From Nocardia testacea NBRC 100365 (GTDB taxonomy: Bacteria > Actinomycetota > Actinomycetes > Mycobacteriales > Mycobacteriaceae), in contig NZ_BAGJ01000131.1 of assembly GCF_000308775.1 (NCBI RefSeq), forward strand, positions 1 to 50,274: 50,274 nt of DNA, read 5' to 3'. The notes beneath the pieces are model-generated. The model saw nothing but the letters and a program-made list of their open reading frames with translations. It had not been told where the DNA came from and did not search any database. The position numbers and the translations under genes were made by a program. Shown here in pieces: positions 25,786 through 33,968 of this stretch. Each line of letters starts with the position of its first letter. Within the stretch, counting starts at the first letter, position 1.

Positions 25786-26511
25786 GTGAACTACGACACA
25801 CTCAGTCCGGATTCCGCGGAATCCGGACCCCGGGGTGAACCGCGACGAGCCCCGGCTCCGGTGCCCGCCGAGCCGCTCGCAATACGGGTGCGGCCGCCAG
25901 AACGGGTGGGTCCCGAACTGCCCGGGACGGCCGAACCCGCCGAACGCGCCGACGCCGCGCGCAACCGGCGCCGGCTGCTCGACGCCGCACAGGAACTCGT
26001 CCGCGACCACGGCGTGGACGCGCTCACCATGGACGAGCTGGCCAAACGGGCCGGGGTCGGCAAGGGCACGGTGTTCCGGCGCTTCGGCAATCGGACCGGC
26101 CTGATGTACGCGCTGCTGGACCACTCCGAAACCCAGGCCCAGGAGGCGTTCATCTTCGGGCCGCCGCCGCTGGGGCCGGGCGCGCCGCCGGTGGAGCGAC
26201 TCGTCGCGTTCGGGCGGGCCCGGCTGCTCGATCTCGAAGTGGCGGGCGAACTGCACCGGGCTGCCGAACTCGGTTCCTCCGACGACCATTTCGGCAGCCG
26301 GCCCTACCTCGTGCTGAAAACCCATGTGACGATGCTGCTGCGCGAGGCGGGCACCCCGGGCGACCTCGGGCTGCTGGCCGACTCCCTGCTGGCCGGGCTC
26401 GGCGCCGCGCTGGTCCTGCACCAGCTGCGCACGCTCGGTTACACGCGTGAGCAGATCGGCGACAGCTGGGAAGCCCTTGTTCGTCGCGTAGCCGGACGGG
26501 CCGAGCAGTAG
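25786..26511 (+). CDS. TetR family transcriptional regulator
   Basis: This 241-residue regulator has a Pro/Arg-rich N-terminal extension of about 50 residues, followed by a TetR DNA-binding domain (about 55-105, with LLDAAQELVRDHGVDALTMD then AKRAGVGKGTVFRRFGNRTG). The ligand-binding domain ends with LLAGLGAALVLHQL. It starts at a GTG with GGAGGG about 12 bases upstream, a little far, so a later start that shortens the extension is possible. It diverges from the FMN reductase gene and lies 11 bases ahead of nadE, with which it may be cotranscribed. The inducer is unknown. Confidence 0.9.
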   Translation: MNYDTLSPDSAESGPRGEPRRAPAPVPAEPLAIRVRPPERVGPELPGTAEPAERADAARNRRRLLDAAQELVRDHGVDALTMDELAKRAGVGKGTVFRRFGNRTGLMYALLDHSETQAQEAFIFGPPPLGPGAPPVERLVAFGRARLLDLEVAGELHRAAELGSSDDHFGSRPYLVLKTHVTMLLREAGTPGDLGLLADSLLAGLGAALVLHQLRTLGYTREQIGDSWEALVRRVAGRAEQ

Positions 26512-26522
26512 AGTGATCCGGC

Positions 26523-27347
26523 ATGGGAAACCTGCGTGAACAGATCATCTCCGAACTGGGTGTGCTGCCGAACATCGAACCGAAGGACGAGGTTCGGCGC
26601 CGCATCGATTTCCTGAAGGACTATCTGCGCGCCACACCGGCAAAAGGTTTCGTGCTCGGTATCAGCGGAGGGCAGGACAGCGCCCTCGCCGGACGGCTGT
26701 GCCAGCTGGCCGTCGAGGAGCTGCGCGCCGAAGGCCACGAGGTCCGATTCGTCGCCGTGCGGCTACCCTACGGCGTCCAATCCGACGAGGCCGACGCCCG
26801 TGTCGCCATGACCTTCGTCGACCCCGACGAATCGGTGGTGGTCAATGTCCGGCCGGGTGCCAACGCCGTGGCGGCGGAGGTGGCTTCGGCCCTCGAGGTC
26901 GGCAAACTACGGGATTTCGTGCGCGGCAATATCAAGGCCCGCGAGCGGATGGTGATCCAGTACGCCATCGCCGGTCAGGAGAACCTGCTGGTGATCGGCA
27001 CCGATCATGCCGCCGAAGCGGTCACCGGGTTCTTCACCAAATACGGTGACGGCGGCGTGGACGTGACCCCGCTGACCGGTCTGACCAAACGTCAGGGTGC
27101 CGCGCTGCTCGAGGAACTGGGCGCGCCCGCCCGCCTGTCGTCCAAGGTGCCGACCGCGGATCTGGAGGACGACCGCCCGGCGCTGCCCGACGAGGAAGCA
27201 CTCGGCCTGCGCTACAGCGAGATCGACGACTACCTCGAGGGCAAGGACGTCACCGACGAGGTCGCCGAGCGCATCGAGACGATCTTCCGCACCACCCGGC
27301 ACAAGCGCACGGTTCCGGTCACTCCGCTCGACGACTGGTGGCGCTGA
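26523..27347 (+). CDS. nadE: Ammonia-dependent NAD+ synthetase NadE
   Basis: This 274-residue enzyme amidates nicotinic acid adenine dinucleotide to NAD+ using ATP and ammonia. The PP-loop ATP site is [12 protein letters not shown] near residue 43, and later motifs include [20 protein letters not shown] and [19 protein letters not shown]. The length is that of the single-domain bacterial type; there is no N-terminal glutaminase domain, so it uses free ammonia or a separate amidase. The ATG at 26523 starts 11 bases after the TetR stop. The 170-base gap after it, before the convergent moaD, holds a small hairpin near 27404-27427 but no gene. Confidence 0.97.
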   Translation: MGNLREQIISELGVLPNIEPKDEVRRRIDFLKDYLRATPAKGFVLGISGGQDSALAGRLCQLAVEELRAEGHEVRFVAVRLPYGVQSDEADARVAMTFVDPDESVVVNVRPGANAVAAEVASALEVGKLRDFVRGNIKARERMVIQYAIAGQENLLVIGTDHAAEAVTGFFTKYGDGGVDVTPLTGLTKRQGAALLEELGAPARLSSKVPTADLEDDRPALPDEEALGLRYSEIDDYLEGKDVTDEVAERIETIFRTTRHKRTVPVTPLDDWWR

Positions 27348-27517
27348 GCGCCGGGCCACAGCGAAACCGCGGACGCCGTCCGGATGCGAGCGGGTGATCT
27401 CCGGGGCAGCCAGCAAGACGCCCCGAGCCGGTGATCCCGCGTTCTCGTCCGGGACCAGGCGACCGGCCGTCGCGCGAACCCGCGGCGCCCCGGAACGGAG
27501 CCGTCGAACCGCGCGGA

Positions 27518-27760
27518 TCAGCCGCCGGCGAAGGGCGGCATGACATCGACCCGGGTTGTCAGTGTCGCGGTGCCGTCGCGGGTGAGTTCGTCGCCGATCA
27601 GATACGCGCAGACGCCCAGCATCTTGTCCAGGTCCGCGCCGTAGGTCTCGGTGAGCCGGGAACGCAGGTCTGCGATCGTGGCGCCGGCGGGCAGGTCCAG
27701 GGTCTCGGTGTCCTTGCCGACCGCGTCGGCCACGGCGGCGAAGTAGCGGACCTCAACCAC
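27518..27760 (-). CDS. moaD: MoaD/ThiS-family sulfur carrier
   Basis: This 80-residue ubiquitin-fold protein is the small subunit of molybdopterin synthase. Its C-terminal diglycine (MPPFAGG) is converted to a thiocarboxylate that donates sulfur to precursor Z. The fold signature [20 protein letters not shown] and [14 protein letters not shown] is standard. It overlaps the 3' end of moaA by 8 bases and is the last gene of that unit. MoaE, its partner, is encoded about 3.5 kb away in the divergent unit. Confidence 0.92.
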   Translation of the reverse strand: MVEVRYFAAVADAVGKDTETLDLPAGATIADLRSRLTETYGADLDKMLGVCAYLIGDELTRDGTATLTTRVDVMPPFAGG

Positions 27761-28811
27761 CTATTGCTCCCATCGTGCGTTCCGGGGGGATGAAATCCTC
27801 GGCATCGATACCGTGGCCGGCCCATTTCTGCCACATCGCGCCGCGCCACAGCTGCGCCAGTTCCGCATCGCTCGCCCCGGCGCGCAGACTCGCGCGCAAA
27901 TCGAACTCCTGATCACTGAACAGGCAGGACCGCAGCATACCGTCGGCGGTCAGCCGGGTGCGGTCACAGGTATCGCAGAACTTGCGGGTCACCGAGGCGA
28001 TGATGCCGACGGTCGCGGGCCCCCCGTCGACCAGCCAGGTCTCCGCGGGGGCGGCCGGATCGTCACGGCCGACGGCGGTGAGCCGGAAGCGGGCGCCGAG
28101 CACCTCCAGCAGTTCGGCGGCGGTCACCATTTCGGCCCGCGCCCATTCATGGTCGGCGTCCAACGGCATCTCCTCGATGAACCGCAGTTCACACCCTTCG
28201 TCCAGGCACCAGCGCAGCAGGTCCGTGGCGCCGTGCAGGGTCTGCCGCATGAGCACCGCGTTCACCTTCACCGGCGCCAGTCCGGCCGCGACGGCGGCAC
28301 GGATACCCGAGGTCGCCGATTCCAGCCGGTCGCGGCGGGTCAGCCGGGCGAAATCGGCCCGATCAACGGTATCGAGGGAGATATTGACCCGGCTCAGCCC
28401 GGCGGCGGCCAGTGCGGCGGCGCGATGCCGCAGCCCGACCCCGTTGGAGGTCATGGCCAGCGGCACCTCGGGTACCGCCGCATGACAACCGGCCACGATC
28501 TCCTCCAGATCGCGGCGCATCAGGGGTTCGCCGCCGGTGAACCGCACCTCGCGCACACCCAGTTCGCGGACGGCGAGTGTGACCAGGCGGACGATCTCGG
28601 ACGCGGTGAGCAATTCCGCGGGCGGAATGGCCGGCAGTCCCTCCTCGGGCATGCAGTAGGTGCAGCGCAGCGAGCACTTCTCCGTGATGGACACCCTCAG
28701 GTCCCGTGCGATCCGGCCGAACCGATCCAGTAGCAGCGGCGTATCCGGACGTCCATCGAGAGAGGGGCGCCCGGACCGCACGGTGGGAATCCCCATTTCG
28801 ACCAGCGTCAC
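27753..28811 (-). CDS. moaA: GTP 3',8-cyclase MoaA
   Basis: This radical-SAM enzyme of about 352 residues performs the first step of molybdenum cofactor synthesis: GTP to 3',8-cyclo-7,8-dihydro-GTP. The N-terminal cluster motif is CSLRCTYC near residue 40-47. [15 protein letters not shown] and a C-terminal second cluster ([19 protein letters not shown]) are present, and the protein ends in the family's GG. I place the start at the GTG at 28811 because the translated start aligns with other actinobacterial MoaA; the ATG at 28796 is possible. It leads moaA-moaD and diverges from moeA. Confidence 0.95.
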   Translation of the reverse strand: MTLVEMGIPTVRSGRPSLDGRPDTPLLLDRFGRIARDLRVSITEKCSLRCTYCMPEEGLPAIPPAELLTASEIVRLVTLAVRELGVREVRFTGGEPLMRRDLEEIVAGCHAAVPEVPLAMTSNGVGLRHRAAALAAAGLSRVNISLDTVDRADFARLTRRDRLESATSGIRAAVAAGLAPVKVNAVLMRQTLHGATDLLRWCLDEGCELRFIEEMPLDADHEWARAEMVTAAELLEVLGARFRLTAVGRDDPAAPAETWLVDGGPATVGIIASVTRKFCDTCDRTRLTADGMLRSCLFSDQEFDLRASLRAGASDAELAQLWRGAMWQKWAGHGIDAEDFIPPERTMGAIGG

Positions 28812-28884
28812 GCCTCCATTATGTACGCCGGGCCCGCCTCGATAGCGAGCCTCGGCGGTATCCGCCGATATCGAGCGCCCGTCC

Positions 28885-28914
28885 CGGCCCGTCACCCCGG
28901 GCGGTGACGGGCCG
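28885..28914. promoter_or_regulatory. 12-bp inverted repeat in the moaA-moeA divergent region
   Basis: The arms CGGCCCGTCACC (28885-28896) and GGTGACGGGCCG (28903-28914) are perfectly complementary around a 6-base CG-rich spacer. It sits between two divergent start sites, so it is not a terminator of either; it could be an operator or a leader RNA hairpin. It lies 31 bases before the moeA ATG and 74 before moaA. Confidence 0.55.
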
Positions 28915-28945
28915 CGACCGGCCGGTGCGCTACTAGGCTGAGCCT

Positions 28946-30169
28946 ATGATTTCTCGGCCCGCCAGCCGTCCGGTCCGGTCGCCGGACGACTACCGCGACA
29001 CCATCGAACAGCTGTTGCGGCCGCTGGCCGCCCGGCCGGTGGAGTACGTCCCGGTGTCCGAGGCGCTCGGCCGCCTGCTGGCCCGCGATCAGCACGCGCC
29101 GATCGATCTGCCCGTTTTCCGTAACTCCGCCATGGACGGCTACGCCGTCCGGTCACAGGATGTGGCGGTGACCCCGGTGACCCTGCCGCTCACCGGCGTG
29201 ATCGCCGCCGGCGATACCGGCGACGAGCCGCTGACGCCGGGGACCGCGCGCAAGGTGATGACCGGAGCGCCGCTTCCGGCCGGCGCCGACTGCGTGGTCC
29301 CGGTGGAGGACACGACCGCCGACGAGCACTCGGTACAGATCACCCGCGGCCGCTCGGCCACCGAATTCGTCCGGGAGCCGGGCAGCGATATCCGCGCCGG
29401 CGCCGAACTGGTCCCGGCCGCGACCCTGCTCGCCCCGCGTCATATCGCGGCGCTGGCCGCGGCGGGGGTGGGCTCTGTTCCGGTGTTCGCCCCGGTGCGG
29501 GCGGTCGTCATCAGCACCGGCAGTGAACTGGCGCCCGCCGGAGCCGTACTGCGACCGGGACAGATCTACAACTCCAACGGCATCGCGCTGGCGGCCGCGC
29601 TCACCGCCAACGGTGTCGCGGTGGCCGGTGTCGAGCACAGCGGCGACGAACCGGCGGAGTTCCGGCAACTGCTGCACGCCGCGACCACCGCCGCCGATCT
29701 GGTGATCACCACGGGCGGGGTTTCCAAGGGGGACTTCGAAGTCGTCCGGGAGGTCCTCATCCCGCTCGGGGGCGAGTTCGGCTCGGTGGCCATGCAACCG
29801 GGCGGCCCCCAGGGTCTCACCGTCGTCGACGGGGTGCCGGTGCTGAGCTTTCCGGGGAACCCGGTGAGCGCGGTGGTGTCGTTCGAGGTGCTGGCCCGGC
29901 CGATCCTGCGGCACCTCTCCGGACTGGGACCCGTGCCGGAATACGAACTTCCGCTGCTGGGGGCGGTGCGCCGGTCACCCGAGGGCCGCCGGCAGTTCCT
30001 GCGCGGGCGGCTCGTCCGCAAGGGGACGCGGCCGCACGCCGTGGAGGTGGTCTCCGGCCCCGGTTCCCATCTCGTCGCCAGTATGGCGGCGGCCGATGTG
30101 CTGATCGATATTCCGGCCGCGGTGACCGAACTCCCGTCCGGCGCGACTGTGCGAGTGTGGACGCTATGA
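28946..30169 (+). CDS. moeA: Molybdopterin molybdenumtransferase MoeA
   Basis: This is a 407-residue enzyme that inserts molybdate into adenylylated molybdopterin. Domain order follows MoeA: an N-terminal region, FRNSAMDGYAVRSQD near residue 57, the central domain with PVEDTTAD and VSKGDFEVVREVLIPLGG, the active-site loop SFPGNPVSAVVSFEVLARP near residue 308, and a C-terminal beta domain. The ATG at 28946 follows the divergent region. Its stop overlaps the start of moaCB (ATGA). Confidence 0.97.
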   Translation: MISRPASRPVRSPDDYRDTIEQLLRPLAARPVEYVPVSEALGRLLARDQHAPIDLPVFRNSAMDGYAVRSQDVAVTPVTLPLTGVIAAGDTGDEPLTPGTARKVMTGAPLPAGADCVVPVEDTTADEHSVQITRGRSATEFVREPGSDIRAGAELVPAATLLAPRHIAALAAAGVGSVPVFAPVRAVVISTGSELAPAGAVLRPGQIYNSNGIALAAALTANGVAVAGVEHSGDEPAEFRQLLHAATTAADLVITTGGVSKGDFEVVREVLIPLGGEFGSVAMQPGGPQGLTVVDGVPVLSFPGNPVSAVVSFEVLARPILRHLSGLGPVPEYELPLLGAVRRSPEGRRQFLRGRLVRKGTRPHAVEVVSGPGSHLVASMAAADVLIDIPAAVTELPSGATVRVWTL

Positions 30170-31245
30170 GCGAGTTGTCACATGTGGATGCCGAAGGCCG
30201 CGCCCGCATGGTGGATGTGAGCGCCAAGGCCGATACCGCGCGGATCGCCGTCGCGGGCGGCGAGCTGCGCACCACCGCCGAGGTGGTGGCACTGGTCCGC
30301 GCCGACGATATGCCGAAGGCCGATGTCCTCGCGACCGCCCGGCTGGCCGGGATCGCGGGCGCCAAGAAGACCGCCGAACTGATCCCGCTGTGCCATCAGC
30401 TCGCGTTGTCCTCGGTGAAGGTCGAATTCGGCTTCACCGACTCCACCATCACCATCGAGGCCACGGCCAAGACCACCGGCCCCACCGGGGTGGAGATGGA
30501 AGCGCTGACGGCGGTGGCGGTGGCCGGACTCACCCTGCACGACATGGTGAAAGCGGTCGACCCGGCCGCGGAGCTCAACGGCGTACGCCTGCTCAGCAAA
30601 GAGGGTGGCAAACGCGGCCACTGGACTCGCCCGCGGCCACCGGCCGAAACCGGCGCCACCCAGCGACCGGTGCCGCGCGCCGAACCTCGAACACATGCGG
30701 CCGGCCCGCGCAGCGATATCAGCGGCACCGCTGCGGTGCTGGTGGCCTCCACCGGCGCGGCCGCCGGAACCCGGACCGACACCACCGGGCCGCGGCTGGT
30801 GTCCTGGCTGCGCGATCTCGGTTACACCGTGCGCGGGCCTCTCGTCTACGCCGACGCCGATATCGCCGACGGTCTGGCCGACGCGCTGCGCACCGCCCCC
30901 GACCTGGTGGTGACCACCGGCGGTACCGGCGCCTCCCCCACCGACCACACCCCGGAGGCGACCGCGGCCCTGCTGGACCGTGAGCTGCCCGGGGTCGCCG
31001 AGGCGATCCGGCAGCGCGGTACGGCGAAATTCCCGCTCGCGGCGCTCAGCCGCGGCGTCGCGGGTCTGGCCGGTCGCTCGGTGGTGGTCAACCTGCCCGG
31101 TTCTCCGGGTGGGGTGAAAGACGGTATCGCAGTACTGGAACCGCTGCTCACGCATCTGCTCGCGCAGGTGGCCGGCGGCGGCGCGCACGAGAACGACAGC
31201 GCGCCGAAGGATACGAATATCGGAAATGAGAGCGCACATGCCTGA
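30166..31245 (+). CDS. MoaC-MoaB fusion, molybdenum cofactor biosynthesis
   Basis: This 359-residue protein carries two enzymes in one chain. Residues 1-150 are MoaC (cyclic pyranopterin monophosphate synthase), with HVDAEGRARMVDVSAK, ELIPLCHQLALSSV, PTGVEMEALTAV and LNGVRLLSKEGGKRG. A Pro/Arg/Thr-rich linker (about 152-185) leads to MoaB/MogA (molybdopterin adenylyltransferase, about 186-335), with VVTTGGTGASPTDHTPEA and VNLPGSPGGVKDGI. MoaC and MoaB act at different steps, so the fusion couples early and late parts of the pathway. I chose the ATG inside the ATGA overlap with moeA. Fused MoaC/MoaB proteins occur in actinobacteria. Confidence 0.95.
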   Translation: MSELSHVDAEGRARMVDVSAKADTARIAVAGGELRTTAEVVALVRADDMPKADVLATARLAGIAGAKKTAELIPLCHQLALSSVKVEFGFTDSTITIEATAKTTGPTGVEMEALTAVAVAGLTLHDMVKAVDPAAELNGVRLLSKEGGKRGHWTRPRPPAETGATQRPVPRAEPRTHAAGPRSDISGTAAVLVASTGAAAGTRTDTTGPRLVSWLRDLGYTVRGPLVYADADIADGLADALRTAPDLVVTTGGTGASPTDHTPEATAALLDRELPGVAEAIRQRGTAKFPLAALSRGVAGLAGRSVVVNLPGSPGGVKDGIAVLEPLLTHLLAQVAGGGAHENDSAPKDTNIGNESAHA

Positions 31246-31708
31246 CCTGTCCACCGGAACCGCCGGCCGCGAACACTTCGCCGCGGCCGGCGGAGTGCGG
31301 CTCGCCGAGATCAGCGATCAGCCCTTGGATCCCGCGGTGGTCGACGTCGCCGTCCGCGGACCGCACCACGGGGCGGTGGTGCTGTTCACCGGCGTCGTCC
31401 GCGATCACGACGGCGGGCAGGCGGTCTCGGCGCTGGAGTACTCGGCGCATCCGGACGCGGTCCGCTTCCTGCGCGAATGCTGCGCCGCGGTGGCCGAATC
31501 GAGCGGTCTGCCGGTGGCGGCCGTGCACCGTGTCGGCGACCTGGTGGTGGGTGATCTGGCGATCGTGACGGCGGTGGCCGCGCCGCATCGCGCCGAGGCC
31601 TTCGCGGCCTGCTCGACGCTGGTGGACCGGATCAAACACGAAGTGCCGATCTGGAAACGTCAGCTGTTCGCCGACGGGCTCTCCGAATGGGTCAACGCCT
31701 GCGGGTAG
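31226..31708 (+). CDS. moaE: Molybdopterin synthase catalytic subunit MoaE
   Basis: This is the 160-residue large subunit of molybdopterin synthase, which accepts the MoaD C-terminus. Motifs are VVLFTGVVRDHDGGQAVSAL, LEYSAHPDAV and, near the C-terminus, HRVGDLVVGDLAIV and IKHEVPIWKRQLFADG, where the Lys of VPIWK is the active-site lysine. It overlaps moaCB by 20 bases if the first ATG (31226) is used, or 8 if the ATG at 31238 is used. Its last 49 bases overlap the convergent GTPase gene. Confidence 0.95.
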   Translation: MRAHMPDLSTGTAGREHFAAAGGVRLAEISDQPLDPAVVDVAVRGPHHGAVVLFTGVVRDHDGGQAVSALEYSAHPDAVRFLRECCAAVAESSGLPVAAVHRVGDLVVGDLAIVTAVAAPHRAEAFAACSTLVDRIKHEVPIWKRQLFADGLSEWVNACG

Positions 31709-32766
31709 TCGTCCTCGGCCGCCTCCCGCGCGATATCGGGGACGTAGCGCCAGACCGCGAGCATCTCCTGATCGTCCACATCGCCGGGGCCGCGGTGCAC
31801 GGTCGCGCGCAGCTGTTCCAGCACCGCGTCGGTATCGAGATCGGTGCCGATGAGCACCAGTTCGGTCCCGGCGCCGCGGGTGGCCCGGTCGACCGTCTCC
31901 AGGGTGATCGCGCGACCGACCAGGTGCAGCAAGAACCGGCCGGGGCCCGGTGCGGCGAAGGTGACGAAACCTTTCGCGCGGAACAGCCCGGCGGGCGGTT
32001 TCTCCAGGAAATCGACGAGCCGGCGCGGATGCAGCGCCGCGGTCTCGGTGAACACCACACTGGTGTACTCGTCGTGCAGATGCCTGTGGTCGCCGTCGGA
32101 CTCGTCGTGCGCGTGTTCGTCGCGCAGGAGTTCGTCGAGGCTCAGTTGCTCGCCGACGCGCGGTTCAGCGCGGCGGCGCGGATCGAACAGCAGCCCGGGA
32201 TCGATTCGCCCGTGTGTGGTCGCGTATACCGGTGCGCCCTCGGTCAGTTCCGTGATCTCGGCCCGTAGCTCGGCCAATTGCCCCGCCTCGATCCGGTCGG
32301 CCTTGTTGAGTACGACCAGATCGGCCAGGCGCAGATGGCTCGCCAGTTCCGGATGCCGCGCCCGGCTCCCGGCGAACTCCCCCGCGTCCACCACTTCGAG
32401 CAGACCGCCGTAGCGAATCCGGGAGTTCTCGCTCCCCACCACCATGCGCACCAGATTGCGCGGTTCGGCCAGACCGCTGGCCTCCACGACGATCACATCG
32501 ATACCGGCGCGGGGATCGGTCAGCCGGGTGAACAGCTCGTCGAGCTCGGAGACGTCCACCGCGCAGCACACACAGCCGTTGCCCAGCGACACCATGGCGT
32601 CGACCTGGCCCGCCACCAGCATCGCGTCGATGTTCACGGCGCCGAAATCATTGACCACCACCCCGATCCGGGTGCCCCGGTTGTTGCGCAACAGATCATT
32701 GAGCAGGGTGGTCTTTCCGGCACCGAGGAATCCGGCCACGATCACCACGGGTATACGCTCAGCCAC
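31660..32766 (-). CDS. CobW/ZNG1-type metal-chaperone GTPase
   Basis: This is a 368-residue P-loop GTPase of the COG0523 family, proposed to deliver metals (Zn2+, Co2+) to target enzymes. The Walker A is GFLGAGKTTLL (residues 12-22), the metal-binding CXCC motif is GCVCC near residue 66, and VLNKADR is the guanine-specificity loop. A His/Asp-rich stretch (DEHAHDESDGDHRHLHDE) lies between the GTPase and C-terminal domains and probably binds metal. The C-terminal CobW_C domain follows. It faces the Moco operon and overlaps moaE tail to tail. A Moco-related or zinc role is possible; the metal is not determined here. Confidence 0.93.
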   Translation of the reverse strand: MAERIPVVIVAGFLGAGKTTLLNDLLRNNRGTRIGVVVNDFGAVNIDAMLVAGQVDAMVSLGNGCVCCAVDVSELDELFTRLTDPRAGIDVIVVEASGLAEPRNLVRMVVGSENSRIRYGGLLEVVDAGEFAGSRARHPELASHLRLADLVVLNKADRIEAGQLAELRAEITELTEGAPVYATTHGRIDPGLLFDPRRRAEPRVGEQLSLDELLRDEHAHDESDGDHRHLHDEYTSVVFTETAALHPRRLVDFLEKPPAGLFRAKGFVTFAAPGPGRFLLHLVGRAITLETVDRATRGAGTELVLIGTDLDTDAVLEQLRATVHRGPGDVDDQEMLAVWRYVPDIAREAAEDDYPQALTHSESPSANS

Positions 32767-32912
32767 CGGGCAATAGTATTGGCGTGCCTTCGGCGCGCGG
32801 GGCCGAGGCCCCCTCGGTCCCGTCGTTCAGGTCTCGGGACTCGCGCTTCGCACATGCAATGTGCGATCGGCCCTCCGCGGAATGCCGGCAATTGCGAGCC
32901 CGCGGATACTTC

Positions 32913-32964
32913 CGCGATTCTCCGGAAATATCGCGATTCTCCGAAACTGGTAGCGCGACTCTGG
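32913..32964. repeat. Short tandem direct repeats upstream of a secreted protein gene
   Basis: The 12-base word CGCGATTCTCCG occurs at 32913-32924 and 32932-32943 (period 19), with a third degenerate copy (cgcgactctgg) at 32954-32964. They lie 68-119 bases upstream of the secreted protein gene at 33032, in a spot where a regulator could bind in register along the helix. The remaining part of the 265-base gap shows nothing else. Confidence 0.55.
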
Positions 32965-33031
32965 TAGACGTGCCGGGGAGATCGGGAGGATCTCACCGAA
33001 TCGAGAAACAGCGAAATACCGAGGAGAACGA

Positions 33032-33400
33032 ATGCGTGCAGGCACGTTTCTGATCGCCGGTGCGGTGTTGTCGGCGGCGACCGTGCTGGGCGGCGGTATC
33101 GCGGCGGCCGAGCCCGCGGATCACATATCGCGCGACGGTGTCTACCGGGTGGGCGTGGATATCCGGCCCGGAACGTGGGAATCGTCCGGCCCCGCCGATC
33201 CGGCCCGCAGCTGCGACTGGCGGCGACTGCGGTTGATCGAGGGCGACAACACGGATATGAGCTACATCATCGAGAACAACTACACGAAACTCGGCCCGAT
33301 CCGGGTCACCGTGAAACCGACCGACGCGGGTTTCAAGACCGAGAACTGCGGGCCCTGGCGGATGGTCCCCCCGACACCGACCGGTTCGGCCGGCGGCTGA
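33032..33400 (+). CDS. Small secreted protein
   Basis: This 122-residue exported protein has a classical signal peptide (residues 1-26, ending GIAAAEP). The mature part has a single small domain with DGVYRVGVDIRPGTWESSGP, SCDWRRLRLIEGDN and a C-terminal Cys in TENCGPWRM. This G-x-Y-x-V-G-x-D-I-x-P-G-x-W pattern recurs in many actinobacterial surface proteins of unknown function. The two cysteines probably form a disulfide. AGGAGA is eight bases before the ATG. A hairpin terminator follows. Confidence 0.85.
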   Translation: MRAGTFLIAGAVLSAATVLGGGIAAAEPADHISRDGVYRVGVDIRPGTWESSGPADPARSCDWRRLRLIEGDNTDMSYIIENNYTKLGPIRVTVKPTDAGFKTENCGPWRMVPPTPTGSAGG

Positions 33401-33419
33401 CCCCCGGAGCGGCCGCGCG

Positions 33420-33450
33420 GCCCGGCTCCCCCGCTGCAGGGAGGCCGGGC
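33420..33450. terminator. Hairpin between convergent genes
   Basis: GCCCGGCTCCC (33420-33430) pairs with GGGAGGCCGGGC (33439-33450), with one bulged base, giving an 11-bp stem with an 8-base loop. It sits in the 82-base gap between two convergent genes and could end both. Confidence 0.6.
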
Positions 33451-33482
33451 CGGTACTGCTCCGAGTCGCTATCGCGACCCCG

Positions 33483-33944
33483 TCACTGGTGGGCGCGCAA
33501 CTGATACAGCCCTTCGGTTTCCGCGACGATCACACCGTCGGCATCGCTGAGCACCGCCCGCAGCGTGAAGTCCGCTTTACCGTTGGCCGCGGCTTCGGCC
33601 GCGATCCGGTCGATCTCGGCGTCGTCCAGGGTCGCCTGGGCGCGGACCGCCGTGGTCGCCGGTTTCCGGAACACGATCCGCAGATCTTTCACCAGCGGGT
33701 AGAACCGGACGGTGTCGAAGCTGGCCACCGCGATGGCCCCGCCCAGGATCTCACCCACCGTGAACAGCACCCCGGCGTACATGACACCGAAATGATTGCC
33801 GTTGCCCTCCACGGGCACCGTGGCGGCGGCATACCCGCGGCGCACCTCTTCGGCGTGCACCCCCATCCGGTGGGCCACCGGGATGGTTTGTTCCAGCGCC
33901 GAGTTCACGACTTCGGCGATGGGCGGGTTGCGGACATCACTCAT
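33483..33944 (-). CDS. Hotdog-fold thioesterase-like protein (DUF4442 type)
   Basis: This is a 153-residue hotdog-fold protein. The central helix and loop NHFGVMYAGVLFTVGEILGG matches the DUF4442/YiiD C-terminal thioesterase-like group, and the strands LRIVFRKPATTAVRAQATL and ADFTLRAVLSDADGVIVAE complete the fold. Such proteins may hydrolyse acyl-CoA or modify thioesters, but the substrate is not known. It lies 24 bases downstream of the transporter gene and is likely in the same operon. Confidence 0.85.
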   Translation of the reverse strand: MSDVRNPPIAEVVNSALEQTIPVAHRMGVHAEEVRRGYAAATVPVEGNGNHFGVMYAGVLFTVGEILGGAIAVASFDTVRFYPLVKDLRIVFRKPATTAVRAQATLDDAEIDRIAAEAAANGKADFTLRAVLSDADGVIVAETEGLYQLRAHQ

Positions 33945-33968
33945 AACAGGGTCGGCCCTTTCGATGGG

